Positions 47,806-60,511 of a stretch of DNA of 64,000 nucleotides are shown here, piece by piece. Made by a program: the position numbers and the translations under genes. The stretch spans positions 61,020,705 to 61,084,704 of the forward strand of contig NC_068567.1 of the NCBI RefSeq assembly GCF_025698545.1, written 5' to 3'. The DNA is from Gossypium raimondii. Taxonomy: Eukaryota; Streptophyta; Magnoliopsida; Malvales; Malvaceae. Under the pieces are notes generated by a model. The model made no database searches and had not been told where the DNA came from. It saw only the letters and a program-made list of their open reading frames with translations. Numbering within the stretch: position 1 is the first letter of the stretch; each line of letters begins with the position of its first letter.

Positions 47806-50800
47806 ATGATGAAGAGGCAACGGTGTTATTTGGATATAAGTATAGGAGAAGAGCTTGAAGGAAGAATAGTAGTTGAACTGTTCAATGATGTAGTACCCAA
47901 AACTGCAGAGAATTTCAGGGCTCTATGTACTGGTGAAAAAGGCATTGGTCCTAACACTGGTGTGCCTCTTCACTATAAGGTCCTTCTGCCTCTCTCTTTC
48001 TCTTTATTTGTTGGTATTTTTGGATGTAGGGGGGGTTTGCTTATCTGGGTTTATTTTGGTTTATGGTTATATTAAATGATTTGTTCAAAGCCATGGGATT
48101 TTTTTTTTGTTTCTCGTTGTATTCTTGGAATGAAAGATTTGACTTGTTTTTAACTGTTTGAATTAGTTTCTTTAGAGTGAGATCTATAAGTTTTTTTCTT
48201 CTTGATTTTAATATATGTACGTATGCATTTGGTGATAGTTGTTGCTTATTTAATTTTGTTAATTGATTTTCTTGATTTTAATATTGATTTTAAGATATGT
48301 ATTATGATGCTTTTGCCTTTTGTTTGGTAGAATGGAAAGAAAATTGGAAGATTGAAGGAGTACAAAATAGGAAGATAGAAAATATAAAATTTCTTTCCAT
48401 AATTGTGTTTGGTTGGAATGATAGAAAATTATAATTTTCTTTCCATTTATTGTTTGGCAGATTTGAAAAATAAGAGAAAGAAAATGAAATTTTTAACAAA
48501 TGCATAATTTTGAACTTCCATACATTTTTCTCTCATTTTCTCTGCTCTTATCGTTCCAATTTGGAATGACTTATTTTTATGTATTAGGATGGAAAATTGT
48601 CATCTCTTTTATTTTCTTTCCTCTCAGTTTTTTCCCCTACCAAACACACTCAAAATTTATTTTCTTTCAACTTTTCCTTTCCCTCCAATCCTTCATTTTT
48701 TCCACTAAATCAAGCACACCCTTAAGCTTTTCTTGGTATAGTGAAAAGAAAATTGGAAAATTGAAGGGGAAGAAAAATAGGAAGATGGAAAATATAAACC
48801 TCCTTTTCCATAGGTTTTATTTGCATTCATTGCTCGGTAGAGTTGAAAAATGAAAATAAAACATTTGAAAAATGCATAATTTTGAACTAACATACACATC
48901 TCTCTCATTTTCTCTCCTCTCATCATTCCAATTTGGAAGCATTGGTTTTTATGTATTAGGATGAAAAATGCTCATCTCTCCTATTCTTATTCCAGGGAGT
49001 TCGTTTTCGTCGAGTTATCAAAGGATTTATGGTTCAAGGTGGGGATATATCTGCTGGAGATGGTACTGGAGGAGAGTCAATTTATGGTTTGAAATTTGAA
49101 GACGAAAATTTCGAATTGAAACATGAAAGGAAAGGAATGTTATCTATGGCAAATTCTGGTCCTAATACCAATGGATCTCAGTTCTTCATCACGACAACTC
49201 GCACATCTCATTTAGATGGGAAACATGTTGTGTTTGGTAAGGTAGTCAAAGGAATGGGAGTTGTTCGATCAATTGAACACGTAACAACCGGTGAAGCTGA
49301 TTGTCCCACTGTCAATGTTACAATTGCTGATTGTGGAGAAATCCCAGAGGGGGCAGATGATGGGATATCAAATTTTTTCAATGACGGTGATATTTATGCT
49401 GATTGGCCTGCTGACCTTGATGAGAGCCCCAACGAGCTCTCTTGGTGGATGACTGCTGTAGAGTCTATTAAGGCTTTTGGAAATGAACATTATAAGGTAA
49501 TCGGTTTATGTGTTAATGAATTATTCGGTTCATTGCCGCATTGTGCTCTCTTGATGGTGCTTCATTGGTTTGTTGCTCATTGTTTCTCGTTTGTGCTAAT
49601 GAATGTTCTTAACAGAAGCAAGACTATAAGATGGCTCTCAGAAAGTACAGGAAGGCTCTACGATATCTAGATATCTGCTGGGAGAAAGACGGCATCGACG
49701 AAGGTGACTACATTTCTTTGCTCTAAAGGGTATTGTATTGTATGATTCTGGATTCACCGTGCATATACTATGTTGTGGCTTTGCAGAGAAGACTTCGAGT
49801 TTGAGAAAAATGAAATCCCAGATATTCACAAATAGCTCTGTAAGCTTGATTCCCCTAAGCTTGGTATCTTAGAGTTGATTAAATGTAGACTGTTGTTGTT
49901 TATTCTATTTGTCTTTTGGACTAAGCATAGTTATCTTGCATTTTTTTTATACTACGTTATGGATTATGCGGCTTTAGGCCTGTAAACTAAAACTAGGGGA
50001 TCTGAAAGGAGCACTATTGGACACAGAATTTGCTATGCGTGATGGAGATAACAACGTGAAAGCCCTGTTTCGGCAAGGTCAGGTTAGTATGTCTCTCGTC
50101 GGTAACGAGTTTAATCTCTTCGATGCTGGCGGCTGTAGCTTATATTCAGTCTTAAGCTAATCATCTCTCCAGGAAAATTTGTTGAGATGCATACTGTAGA
50201 CCTTCCTTAGAAGCTACCTTTTCGGTTATCTTTCTTATGCTTTACTTTGTGTTAATTCAAGCGTTTTCGTGCCCTAATGATTGTGATAATTATCTTCCAG
50301 GCACACATGGCACTTAATGATGTTGATGCTGCTGTTGAAAGCTTCAAGAAAGCTTTGCAATTGGAGCCAAATGATGGTTAGTAATCAACTTAGTATTGGA
50401 TTTTCTCCCTTTTAGAAGTTTATGAGATTCCCAGGAAGTTAATGTTATCTGGTCATCAACATTAAACTTATCGAGACTTTTTACTAACTCTTTGTCATGT
50501 ATTCCGCGTCCAGGTGGAATAAAGAAAGAGCTTGCTGTTGCTATGAAAAAGGTTGGTAGATAAAACCGAATTCATATTATCTTGTGGCAATCTCAAACAT
50601 ATATAAAACAAATTGTATTTATGCAACGAAATTTGGTGATTGCAGATCAATGATCGACGCAACGAGGAGAGAAGGTGGTACCGTAAGATGTTCCAACCAA
50701 ACTCAACCGGTATGTCGAGTGTGCTGGTTTTGGCTTTGCTTGTTTTTCTTATTTCCACTCGTGACATGAACGATACCTGATGTTATATGCGAATGTACAA

Positions 50801-50822
50801 TGCAGGTGCAGATAGCCAATAA
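47806..50822 (+). CDS. CYP40: Cyclophilin 40 (peptidyl-prolyl isomerase with TPR domain; SQUINT-type)
   Basis: CYP40 is an Hsp90 co-chaperone; in Arabidopsis (SQUINT) it promotes AGO1/miRNA function and vegetative phase change (family knowledge). Exons: 47806-47979, 48996-49496, 49616-49703, 49787-49839, 49978-50082, 50301-50376, 50514-50551, 50646-50709, 50806-50822 (1,116 nt, 371 aa). The cyclophilin domain covers about residues 7-180, with [14 protein letters not shown] (catalytic Arg64) and GSQFFITT (118-125). The position equal to Trp121 of cyclophilin A is His130 ([12 protein letters not shown]), as in other CYP40s, so cyclosporin binding is likely weak. TPR helices fill about 215-345 and the protein ends in a basic [14 protein letters not shown] tail. 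Either of two adjacent ATGs could start it (47806 or 47809). Intron 1 is 1 kb and contains a duplication. Confidence 0.95.
48340..48990 (+). repeat. Direct duplication in CYP40 intron 1
   Basis: The block from 'gaaagaaaattggaagattg' (about 48340) to 'tgtattaggatggaaaattg' (about 48600) is repeated from 'gaaaagaaaattggaaaatt' (about 48741) to 'tgtattaggatgaaaaatgc' (about 48970). Both share 'aatgcataattttgaact' and 'ttccaatttggaa'. The second copy ends just before the splice acceptor. Confidence 0.75.
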
Positions 50823-52841
50823 CCTTTTGCTGTTTTACGTATAGCAAGATAGTCTCTTACCTTTCGTACAAAATAGTAGGTAGGTATGGTATACGGGTGT
50901 TCTGTGTCTGCTTTTCCGGTGAAACTATCTGAGAAACGAATTGGAAACTGTGAAGGGTTATCTATAATCTTAGAAATTGAATGTTTTATGTTGATTTTAT
51001 CAGGTTTCAAATGGAAGCATTTCAAGCAAAAATTGAACTGTGATAATATGAGGCTTGAACCAATTGTTGTTAGATTAAAAGATATGATGAAAAGGTTAGC
51101 TCAGAAGATCCTTTTGGCCTTTTCTTAGAACAATTGGTATAAAATAAAAGTGTAGAATTTTTGTATTGTATCAATGGAACAATTTCTTTTTAGTTGGGTG
51201 TCATGGAAATTTTACCTTCTTTTTATCAGTCTTTTATTATTAGCTTTATTGGTAAATTAGCCCCTAAAATATGCTTCAATTCTCGGATTGATCTTTTAAA
51301 GTTTTTTTAGGGGTCAAAAGTAGTTTTTTTAACCTATGTCCTAGTTTATAACAATATTAGCTGTCGTGTACTTTTTGGGTAAAACTGATAAAATTGATGG
51401 TTTAGGGTCACTCTTGACAAAAAAAGAAAGGACCAATCTAGGAATTGAGTTATAGTTTAGGGATGAATTTATGTATAAAGCCTTTTTAATCAAACAGAAA
51501 CCATTTGGTTGGGGTCTGCAGAATATTTTTTTTCAAAAGAATGTATATTTTTTATGATTAGAGGTGGCAAATGGGAGTGATAAAAATATTATAAATAAGA
51601 CATAAATTAACGATGCTTAAAAAGAATGTCGTGTCAAATAATTTGAAGAAATTAATGAATAATAACATCAAATTAGAGGGACCTGTTATAGAATTTTGCC
51701 CAAAAAAGAAAGGAGGAGGAAAGCATAGACCCAGTGAATTTGAGACAAAAGTATGCCTAAGTGATGGATCATCTTTCCAGTTGTTAATATACAAATAATT
51801 TAATTTGAAGGATTATTTAAAATATGAAAGAGTTTAGTGATTTATAAAATAAATTTGTTTAAAATATGGGTCGGGTTTAAGTTTTAACATTTAATGTTTG
51901 AATCCAATTCCATTCGATTTGGCTCGTTTTATATTTTTATAGTATTTTATTTTATCTTCATATATTATATATTTTATATATCACATAAAATAAAAATATA
52001 ATAATACAATAATATACTATACACTTCTATGTTTTAAATTTAGTTAAAATATGCAATAAGTTCTTGTATTCTTTCTAAATTTTGAATTTAGTCCCTATAC
52101 TTTTATTTCTAGGAATTTAGTCCTACTTTTTATATTTCAAAATTTAGATCTAATTATTAACATTATTAAAATTATTCGGTATATACTCATTTAGTAGTCA
52201 TACAACTAAAAAATAGCATTGTAATAAACTTGAATTTAACCCAAAAAATTTAATAGTGTTAACGATTTAATTTGAATTTTAAAAACTAAAAAGTAGAGGA
52301 TTGAATTTTAAAACTAAAAATATAGAGACTAAATTTTAAAATTAAGAAAAGTACAAGGACTTAGGACTAAACAAATTAATGTTATCTATTTATAAATATG
52401 ATTGAATTTAGACAAATTTTAGATTCATTGAGCTAGATTTAGAGGATTATTAAGTATACTAATATGATAGGGTAAACCTTACTCGAATTTCATTAGGTCA
52501 GTAAGGCCGAAGTCAGAAAATTTTTTTGGGAGTCGGAATTAATTTATATATATTTATAATAGTAAAAATGTAATTTTTTCATTTTAATAACTATCTTTAA
52601 ATTTTTTAGAGGATTAAATAAAATTTTTTATCATTTTAAAGTCAAAGTGTAATTTTATCGTTACTAATTTAAAATTTATAAATTATAAATGGCCTAAATA
52701 GAAAATTTTTCATTTTTGGGGGCGGGCCCTCCTTAGAGCCGGCACGCACTCTAAATAACACCCCGATAAAGAGGCGGCGTTGAAACAAAGAGAAAAAAGC
52801 TTCGGAAATTTTAAATCGGAAAAAAAGGGGGAAAACGAAGA
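50823..52841. other. Intergenic region, no gene recognised
   Basis: Begins with the CYP40 3' UTR (roughly to 51180). Contains the palindromic family C copy (52035-52380) and an inverted family B copy (52505-52735), and ends in the SCNM1 promoter. Short frames around 51560-51800 have no recognisable motif. Confidence 0.7.
52035..52380. repeat. Palindromic family C repeat
   Basis: The left arm ('tgaatttagtccctatactt', 'ggaatttagtcctacttttt') is mirrored by the right arm ('aaaagtagaggattgaattt', 'atagagactaaattttaaaa') around a centre near 52250 ('agtgttaacgatt'). Similar copies at about 20290-20680 and, partly, 47030-47250. Confidence 0.65.
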
Positions 52842-54906
52842 ATGAGTGTGTATGGAGGGGATAGTTGGGGAAGAGAAGCACAATACCGAAAGAGAAGAAT
52901 TGATGAAGTTGTTCTAGAAGGGATCGAAATTGATGATGGGCATGGCTCTTCTTACAAGAAGCTCGCTTCTGGCAAATACGCTTGTCTTGTCTGCCCTCAA
53001 AATCCCATCTTTGATACTCCTCTCATGCTTTCGGTAAGCTTAGCTTCGCTTTTATTCAACTCTTTTTAAGTTCTATACTTCTATTATCATATGAAAATTT
53101 TCTGCAAAATTGTAAAAAACCCATGTTTATAATTATGTTAATTGAACTTTGGGGGGGGGGGAATTGATGGTATTTTAGTTTATATAGGATAGGTTGATTA
53201 TTGGGAAGTGACTAGAATGGCTTTTCTGTTGCTTAATTTCATGAATTTGGAAAGATAATTTAGAGTGAAGGAAGAAAATCCTTTTTATCTAATTGTTCTA
53301 ATTATGCTTAATGTTTGGGTTAATTGATTCTAAATTGGCCTTAAACTTCAAAACATTTTAATTGAGTCCTTGCAATATCGGTATTGTATTGATGATGTCC
53401 TTCCTTAGCTTAGCCGTCAACTTGGGTGTTAAATTCTGGTTCGGATACTATGTTGTGCTTAATTAAAACACATGTGTTCTTCCTGCATGGATAGCTTGGA
53501 TATGATTTGTTAATAAAATTTAATAGGGCCTGTCTGTATAGTAAGTACATACATGTTCACAATTTAATACAAGTATTTTAAATGTGTTGCATGTTGTATT
53601 TGAGCTGGTTTTTAATGCTCGAGGTAGTAGTTAGGTTGACCGAAGCACTTGATTGATACGATACTAATACTTTGAAGATTCGATCAAAATGTTTTAAAGT
53701 TTTTGATCAATTTAGAATTTGGGTTATAGTTTGTGGACATCCGGTGCAATTAACCCATTAACGTTTTGAGTCTAACGTTGAATATGGATATGGATATGTG
53801 TATGATGTTATGTTGTTTTTCTTATGATTTTTCATAGTCCTCGAATTCTAGTTGTAGGAATATCAATATACTATGTCACTTCCTTTTCTCTGTAGCCATT
53901 TGAGAGTGGAATACATCTTTCTATGTTTTCTTTCTAGATTGAATTATTTGCCTATTTTGCTTGAATTGGGAATATGGACTTTGTTTTGTTCCTTTTTTTT
54001 CACTGGGATTTTGGGTGGAAGAGTAGGGGAAGTTGTTTCCGAGGCACCAAACTCGTAAACTTTACGGTTTACTTACGAAATTCGAACTTCAGTTGAGACT
54101 TTTTTTTCCTTTCCTGTCTGGTTGTAATATAGTTTATCTTGTTTTCTTGATTGTTGAAGTGATATGCAGATGCATTGCAAAGGATCACGTCATTTGGCTG
54201 CAAAGTCGAAGGCGAAAGAAAAGGAACTTACGAGACAAAACGAAATAAACAAGAGACTAGCTTTGGAAGGCTCTTCGACTACTTCCTCTATTAACTCGAG
54301 TACCACTAAGCAAAATGCTCGTTTACCTAGCAAAAGCAAACCATTGATCCAAATGGCACAAAAGGCTGCTTCTGAGATACTCGGTAATAAAAGACTCGAG
54401 GTTGACTCGAGAAACGAAAACCACAACACGGTGGTACCGAGACAGAATGATGTTAAAAATGCAACACTGGGTTTCTCTCGGGATCACAATTGTTTGAATG
54501 AAACATCCCACAAGCTAATACAGAACCATCTGGATTTCCGGGAATGTAGAGAGAGAGAACTTAAGTTTACATCTGCAGGTTGGAAACGTGATTGTCATGG
54601 TAAATGGTACAAAGATGAAAATGTGAGCTTCTTTTCCCCTGAATATAGTGTAAACATGTTGCTAAGTGCTATTTTAATCCTCCCAAAACCCTTAAATTGA
54701 AGGAAAATATGCGCTTAAATGCAGCAGCAACTGTGCTAACTAAGTTAAGGCTCAATCGGGTTGCTAAGTGCTAATTGAATTGCTTTAATATTTGTTATTG
54801 TCACTTGTGATTTATGATTTCTGCATAATGGCGCCATTTCCCCCTTGTAACTTGCTTGCAGGTTGAATTTGACTCGGATGAAGAAGATCCAAACTCATCA
54901 TTTTGA
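52842..54906 (+). CDS. SCNM1: SCNM1 (sodium channel modifier 1)-like zinc-finger protein
   Basis: In animals SCNM1 is a splicing factor linked to the U12-type spliceosome; the plant role is inferred to be splicing too. Exons: 52842-53033, 54170-54622, 54862-54906 (690 nt, 229 aa, closed frame). A matrin-type C2H2 finger is at residues 48-72 (Cys48, Cys51, His66, His72) and is split by intron 1 after LMLS. The middle is Lys/Ser-rich and low-complexity. The C-terminus has the conserved GWKRDCHGKWYKD followed by the acidic tail VEFDSDEEDPNSSF typical of the family. The start ATG is the first in the transcript-like region. Intron 1 (about 1.1 kb) carries an 11-G run at 53151 and a family D transposon-like element. 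Confidence 0.9.
53327..53756. mobile_element. Intact family D palindromic element in SCNM1 intron 1
   Basis: Termini GGGTTAATTGATTC and GGTGCAATTAACCC are inverted. Inside, 'aaattggccttaaacttcaa' is mirrored by 'gaagattcgatcaaaatgtt' and 'tttttgatcaatttagaatt'. It gives the uninterrupted reference for the split copy at 22291-23578. Confidence 0.65.
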
Positions 54907-55078
54907 TGGAAGATCCTGATTAGCCCTTGTAGGCACAATGTGCTGGAGATAGGAGATTAACTATTGAAACGAGAAAGGATTGTATAAAACGGTGATACCA
55001 TGTCAACGTATATCACTTTCATTCAAACCATGTCACGTAATCAAAGCAAGTAATCATTTCTCCAATTGAAACATACTG

Positions 55079-55440
55079 GTAAAAGTAACACGGAGACCTC
55101 TATATTAAGAGTCGGATTGTATTTTGTCTCTTCTACTAAAAAAGATGGGTAAATCAGTTTTTATATATTAGATGAAAGAGTAAATTTAAATTTTTTGTTA
55201 AAAAATTTCACCTCCTTGTACTGTTAAAAATTAGCTTGGCAATAGTCGGATAACAATATAAGACATGTTACGTTTATCTCATGCTAATATAAAGGGATTA
55301 GTTTTTAATGGAACAAAGGGATGAAATTTTTAACAGAAAGATTAATACTCTTTAATCTGATATACATAAATTAATTTATCTATTTTTAAATAAATAATTA
55401 AAATACAATTTCGATTCTTAATACATAAAACATACCATGT
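55079..55440. mobile_element. MITE-like palindrome, family A copy 6 (intergenic)
   Basis: Starts GTAAAAGTAACACGGAGACC, and has 'gagtcggattgtattttgtc' and 'tttaacagaaagattaatac'. The right end is eroded, so the border is approximate. Confidence 0.72.
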
Positions 55441-56400
55441 ATTCTCACAATGCTAATTCCAACGCATTGTACATTGTATTTCACTTTTTTGGGATTTTCA
55501 TTTTGGACGGCATTTAAACGAACATCTGGTGGGTCTATTATACAAACCTTGAAATTTGTACTAAAAACACAACCCTTTATAAACTTTGGGTAATGGAAAC
55601 TAATCTATTTTCACTTTATAAGAAAATTGTCAAATCATTTAATCCATCCATAACATTTCCAATGACTAACCAAAAAAAGGGGTCACATTCCAAAGTATGA
55701 ACATTGATGCTAGATAAAAAAAAGTGTATCAAATCTTGGACTACAAATTAACAAAGAAAAATAATGTTAAAATTCAAGTTCTATTGTTAGCACTGTTAAG
55801 TAATGTATTAAAAATAATGTTATAATGAATTTAAATTTTACAAAAATAATTTAATTTGACATGCATTATGTGTAAAATTGTAGATTTAATCTATATTCTC
55901 TAATTGAATAATTCTCAGTCGCTATAATTCTCAAATTTACCACCTTAAAATTTAAAAACAATAGAACTTAATGAATCTGAAAGTTGTCTTTTCGTCAAGA
56001 CTAAAATTTTAAAATTTGAAAAGTACATCCATAATTTACGCATAGTACAGGGACTAATATCATAATTTAACCGTTTTCTAAACGGGCTGTTTTAGGGGGA
56101 CCATTTGGAAGTTTCTTTGTAGGTTTGTGTGCATTGAATAGGTCACTGTTATTAGTGGGATAGCTATCAGACCCATCTGGTCTGCAATGTCTATGTATAT
56201 ATATATATATGTACACATTACAGATTTGATGCAAGTTCTTGAGCATCAAATGGATAACGATGTGTCCCGAGGACCACCGGTTTATGAGCTGTCGAGGCTT
56301 CAGCTTTCCCAATAGCTGTTCTTTGGCCCTATAAAAAGTAGAAACTCCCATGAAATATCATTCTCTCAACCCCTCTCAACCCCATCCCAACTCTTCTTTC

Positions 56401-57079
56401 GGGTAAATTGCATCAAACATCCTTAAATTATTGTTCAAATTCTGAAATGTTGTGTCCTTTTAGTTTACTTGTTAATTTAAGTGGCAAATGATGCTTAGGA
56501 TTTAATGTTAAGCATGTTTAAAATATGAGGATCAAATTGTAAATATATATATACTTATTGTACTTAGATTTGACGTGCTAATATATAAAACAAGTATTAA
56601 CCAAAATTAGGGGTGTTGTTTTTAACACGTTGATCCGAATTGTTCATATGATTGGTTAAGGGTGAAATTAGAAATTTTTAAGAAACTAGAATTAAGTTTA
56701 AAATATTTTTTTATAATTGTATTAACATAGAATTTTACAACTTTTAGAGGGTTTTAAACTAAAATTTACCATTTTTAAAGGGAGGTCAAATACAGTTTTA
56801 CATAATTTTTAAAGGGTTAAATATAAATTTACCATTTTAGAGAGCCAAAGCTCATTATCCTACCCTGCAATAGCTGCACAGGTATTTACAATTTGATTTA
56901 TTTTAAATAAGTTCCATGTCATATTAGAATTGGTATTTTAGCAACCAAGCTAATGGTTAAACTAATAGGACCTAATTGATAAAATATTAATACTTTAAAT
57001 ATTAAATTAAAATGCTTTAAAATTTGGAGACCAATCTAAAATCTATACCATAATTTGAGGACATTTGATTGAATTAACC
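56401..57079. mobile_element. Family D element with a family B insertion
   Basis: The left ('gggtaaattgcatcaaacat', 'ccttaaattattgttcaaat') and right ('ggagaccaatctaaaatcta', 'gaggacatttgattgaatta') parts match family D. An inverted family B copy fills about 56640-56870 between them. Confidence 0.5.
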
Positions 57080-58037
57080 CCTTTTTTCTTTTTTGGGTTA
57101 TCATGTGTCATCCCTAGAACTGTTTTATAACACTCCATTAATCCCTTCTTTCCCTTCAAGCACTCTCAAAATACTATTTTCATGTTCCCATAGTTGCAAA
57201 CAAATGATGAACAACCAAATCACCATTTTTTTTTTATTTTCCTTAACTCGAGTTTACGTAATTACTCGGATTGATATTTAACAAGTTTGAATCACAATCA
57301 ATGTCGTACATAAAATTTTTTTGTACTCTATACATTAATTTATACATAATAGGCTATCATTACATGACATCGCAAAAGAATCTTTTTACATATTTTTCAA
57401 TGTCAAAGAAAATGGTCTCTTATTCCTAGAGAAAACCCCATTTTTAGGATTTCATTAACACCCGAGAAGACCCATCTTTTTAGAAATGTTTCTTCACCGT
57501 ATTTCCAACCATTTAATCTTACGACTCTCTACCTTTCGAATATGAATCTCAGGAATGACGCCAGGAGGCAGGCAAGGGCCCTAGCCCCTCATTGAATGGA
57601 AAATTATTATTTTAGTCTTTGATGTTTCTAAAATTATAAGTTAGTTTAACAGTAAAAATACACTTTGTCCTTCCAAAAATAAAAAATTTTCAATTTAATC
57701 CTTTTAAAATTTTAAAATAACAATTTCTTTAAAATTTTATAATTTAATTTTGACCCCAAAAAATAAAATTCTAGCTTCGTCCCTAATGAACAGTCTCCAA
57801 GTTCCCAATCCAAAACTCGTATCTAGTGCATAAAAGAATAAGAATTTAATTAAGGGTAATTGATGAAAGCTGAAAAAGAGACTGGGTATACCTGCAATGA
57901 ATGCAACAAGGTTTTATGGCAGTCCACATAGTGATGTATATATATGTACTTAAAAAGTGTATATGATGAATATAAATTAAGCAAAGGGCCAATGCCAAAA
58001 ACCCAAAGGAAGAAACAAAAGAAAGAAAGAAAGAAAA

Positions 58038-58169
58038 ATGATGGATGATTTACGTGTGCATTATGCAGGAGCAGATGTATACCCATCATCGATGCGTGGG
58101 GCGACCCCAAAGTTGACAGACTTATATATACAGTATTATGGCAATGGCTATCATCGTCTATGGAGTTAA
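58038..58169 (+). CDS. Small open frame, 43 aa, doubtful
   Basis: An ATG frame with balanced, gene-like composition in AT-rich surroundings. It starts MMDDLRVHYAGADVYPSSM, continues RGATPKLTDLYIQYYGNGY and stops after HRLWS. No known domain, no signal peptide. A stop-free stretch in another frame just upstream (about 57871-57950) also looks coding-like (IPAMNATRFYGSPHSDVY). Could be exons of a decayed or short gene, or part of a non-coding RNA. I cannot assign it. Confidence 0.2.
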   Translation: MMDDLRVHYAGADVYPSSMRGATPKLTDLYIQYYGNGYHRLWS

Positions 58170-58299
58170 TTATAATTAATCCTGACATATGGGACTACTG
58201 GTTTTGGTTATGGTTATGGTGCTTTCTTTTATGTTGGTCTGTCATCCATGGCGGTGCATATCGTATGATTTGGTGAGGGAGCTAAGCTCATTGGAGAAT

Positions 58300-58760
58300 G
58301 TTGGACTATGTTTTGTTGGGTGGAACTCAAATAATACAACCAATACGATTGAAAATTGGATATAAAATTCGTCCGAAAAAGATAAAAATTCACGAGTTAA
58401 GAAAACTTCACTAAAACGGTAAAAATCAAAAGGGGAATACAAGATGGATAAACAAACAAACCTTAAACTTGAAATACAAACTTCTCCCGAAATTCTCACA
58501 AACTCTCTTATATATGTTTGCTAAAAAGTCTATTTATAGGCTGAATTTCGTGTACAAATATGACTAAAATATCCTTAAAATAATCAATGTTAGACTGAAA
58601 AATATATCAGAGTTTAACTAGGAGAATAAAGCCACTTGAGTGGAGAACACGTCGCTATCGGTTTGTCAGGACGTCCTTCTTCGCATCGTCGGATGTGGCT
58701 TTACTTCTTGTCAGGACATCAACTCTGTTGTGGTTGAAATACGAGACACACTCCACATGT
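58300..58760 (-). mobile_element. Possible LTR retrotransposon remnant
   Basis: Read on the minus strand there is a good TATA box CCTATAAATAG (about 58535), followed by 'gagagtttgtgagaatttcg' and, about 110 bp on, a possible poly-A signal region near 58440. This U3-R-like layout is common in plant LTRs. No LTR partner or coding part is in the window, so it may be a solo LTR. Confidence 0.3.
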
Positions 58761-60511
58761 TTGATACTAAGATTTCAATCACGTTATAGTTTTGAAAGGA
58801 GAATTCGTGTTCGAATATTAAAAATGACATTATTATAAGAACTGACTACGAATTTCCACATTTTTATTTAGATTTAATTTTTTCAAAATAGAAATACGGA
58901 TATCACACCAAACTATTACAGATAATGTGAAATCACTATTTCATATAATATTTTCGGAGACTTACCGACCATAATGATAATGATAGATGAAACTGTTTTC
59001 ATGAATAGCATTATAATTACTCTTTCCGCAGTGACTTCTGTTAAATTATTATTACCAAACAACTGAAGAATAATGATTTGTTGCAATCATAGTTCTTTAG
59101 AAAAAACCAATTTTCTTTAATTCCAATTTTTTATATTTCTAACTGTAATTTCTTAATTTCATAATAACTTATAATACATTTTATATAAAATTTAATATCA
59201 AATAAAATTTCGAGATTAAATTTCAAACAGATGCTAAAATATTAAGCAAAGTTTAAAACAAATTTAAGCATACGAGTAAAAATCGAGTCGAAATTTATTA
59301 CTATCCCTAATCCCGATCCAACCCGATTTAACTATATATAAATGGGACCAAACATGAAATAGAGAACATTTAACTTTAATCGAATGCACTCATAGTTTTG
59401 CCCTTTAATGGTCAAAAAACACATTCATTAAAAAGATAAAAGCTTTTCTGTTTGGGAATTTAATTCCTTACAATGACAATTTTTTTATTTCATTTTAGTC
59501 CTTTAGTGGGATCCCACTTTTTTTTACCCTTTTAATTTATAATGATGACATTAAGACTTAAATAGAGGAAGAGAAATTTCAAAAAAGTTATTTTCCCTTA
59601 AAATAATAAGTTTTGAGGAGTCTTTAAGGAACAAAAAGAAAAATGAGTGTAAAAATTTAAAGTAGATAAGCTTGTATTGGTTGGTGTATATTGTTTCAGT
59701 AATAGATTAGAATATTAAACTTTTTTTTTTTTTGCAATTATGAAAATTTTGGGTTGTATCGGTCGCACTGACTTATGTAGACGTTGAGGGTTAAATTTTT
59801 TAAAATCAAGATCAAATTAACATAATGTGTAAATGTCGATGGTTAAAGTTGCTATTATACCAATTTTAAAAGTTACGCTGTTAGCCAACTGGTGACAATT
59901 TTGTAACTTTTCATAATTGAGTGATCAAAAAAGAATATTACTAATAGTTAGGTGACTATTAGTGTAGTTTTACCCTATAATTAATCCATTGAATCCAAGA
60001 ATTTTTCTCATTATAGATTCCTTATCATATCTGCTTTTTTTGATATAATGTCTAGAACTACCCATAGCCCATTCCCAATCCTTAAATAAGAGAATAATGT
60101 GATTCAGTGTACTCGAGCCTACGTTCTCTTACACTAACAACAATACCAATTTTAATCGAACTGAGATTCAATCGGAATAGATAGTAATATTTTAAGTTAG
60201 CATTGTTGCCACTTTCATACTCGATAATTAATTATATGAACCAACTTGTGGTGTTGCTTAAATATTTAATTTTTTTTAATCATCTCAAAATTTAAAATAA
60301 TGTGCATGTCAATTTAATTTGCTGGCTGCATGTGCATTTATTACAAGGTCAAATATTTTGGATTCTTTGAATTACTTTTAAAAAAACTTATATATATACT
60401 TATTATAAAATGTTAACGGGTTAGTGTTACGAGTTAATCGAGTATTAATTTTATCGAAAATACCTCTTCTTTTAAATGATAACTAATATTGTCATGATGG
60501 TGTTTTCGTCA

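Noticed and set aside
48302-48926. Frames of 67-117 codons in CYP40 intron 1
   Set aside because: Phe/Ser/Leu-rich translation of low-complexity AT sequence within the internal duplication; no motif.
52842-54906. A new defence or biosynthetic cluster in the window
   Set aside because: All recognised neighbours are conserved housekeeping or signalling genes with no shared pathway; no transporter, P450, terpene synthase or NLR is present.
56067-56351. 94-codon minus-strand frame
   Set aside because: It runs through a (TA)n microsatellite coding a Tyr-Ile repeat, has no recognisable domain, and overlaps a rival plus-strand frame.
57850-58188. 112-codon minus-strand frame
   Set aside because: It runs through simple GAAA/TTTC repeats giving a Phe/Leu-rich stretch, and the coding-like signal is better on the plus strand.
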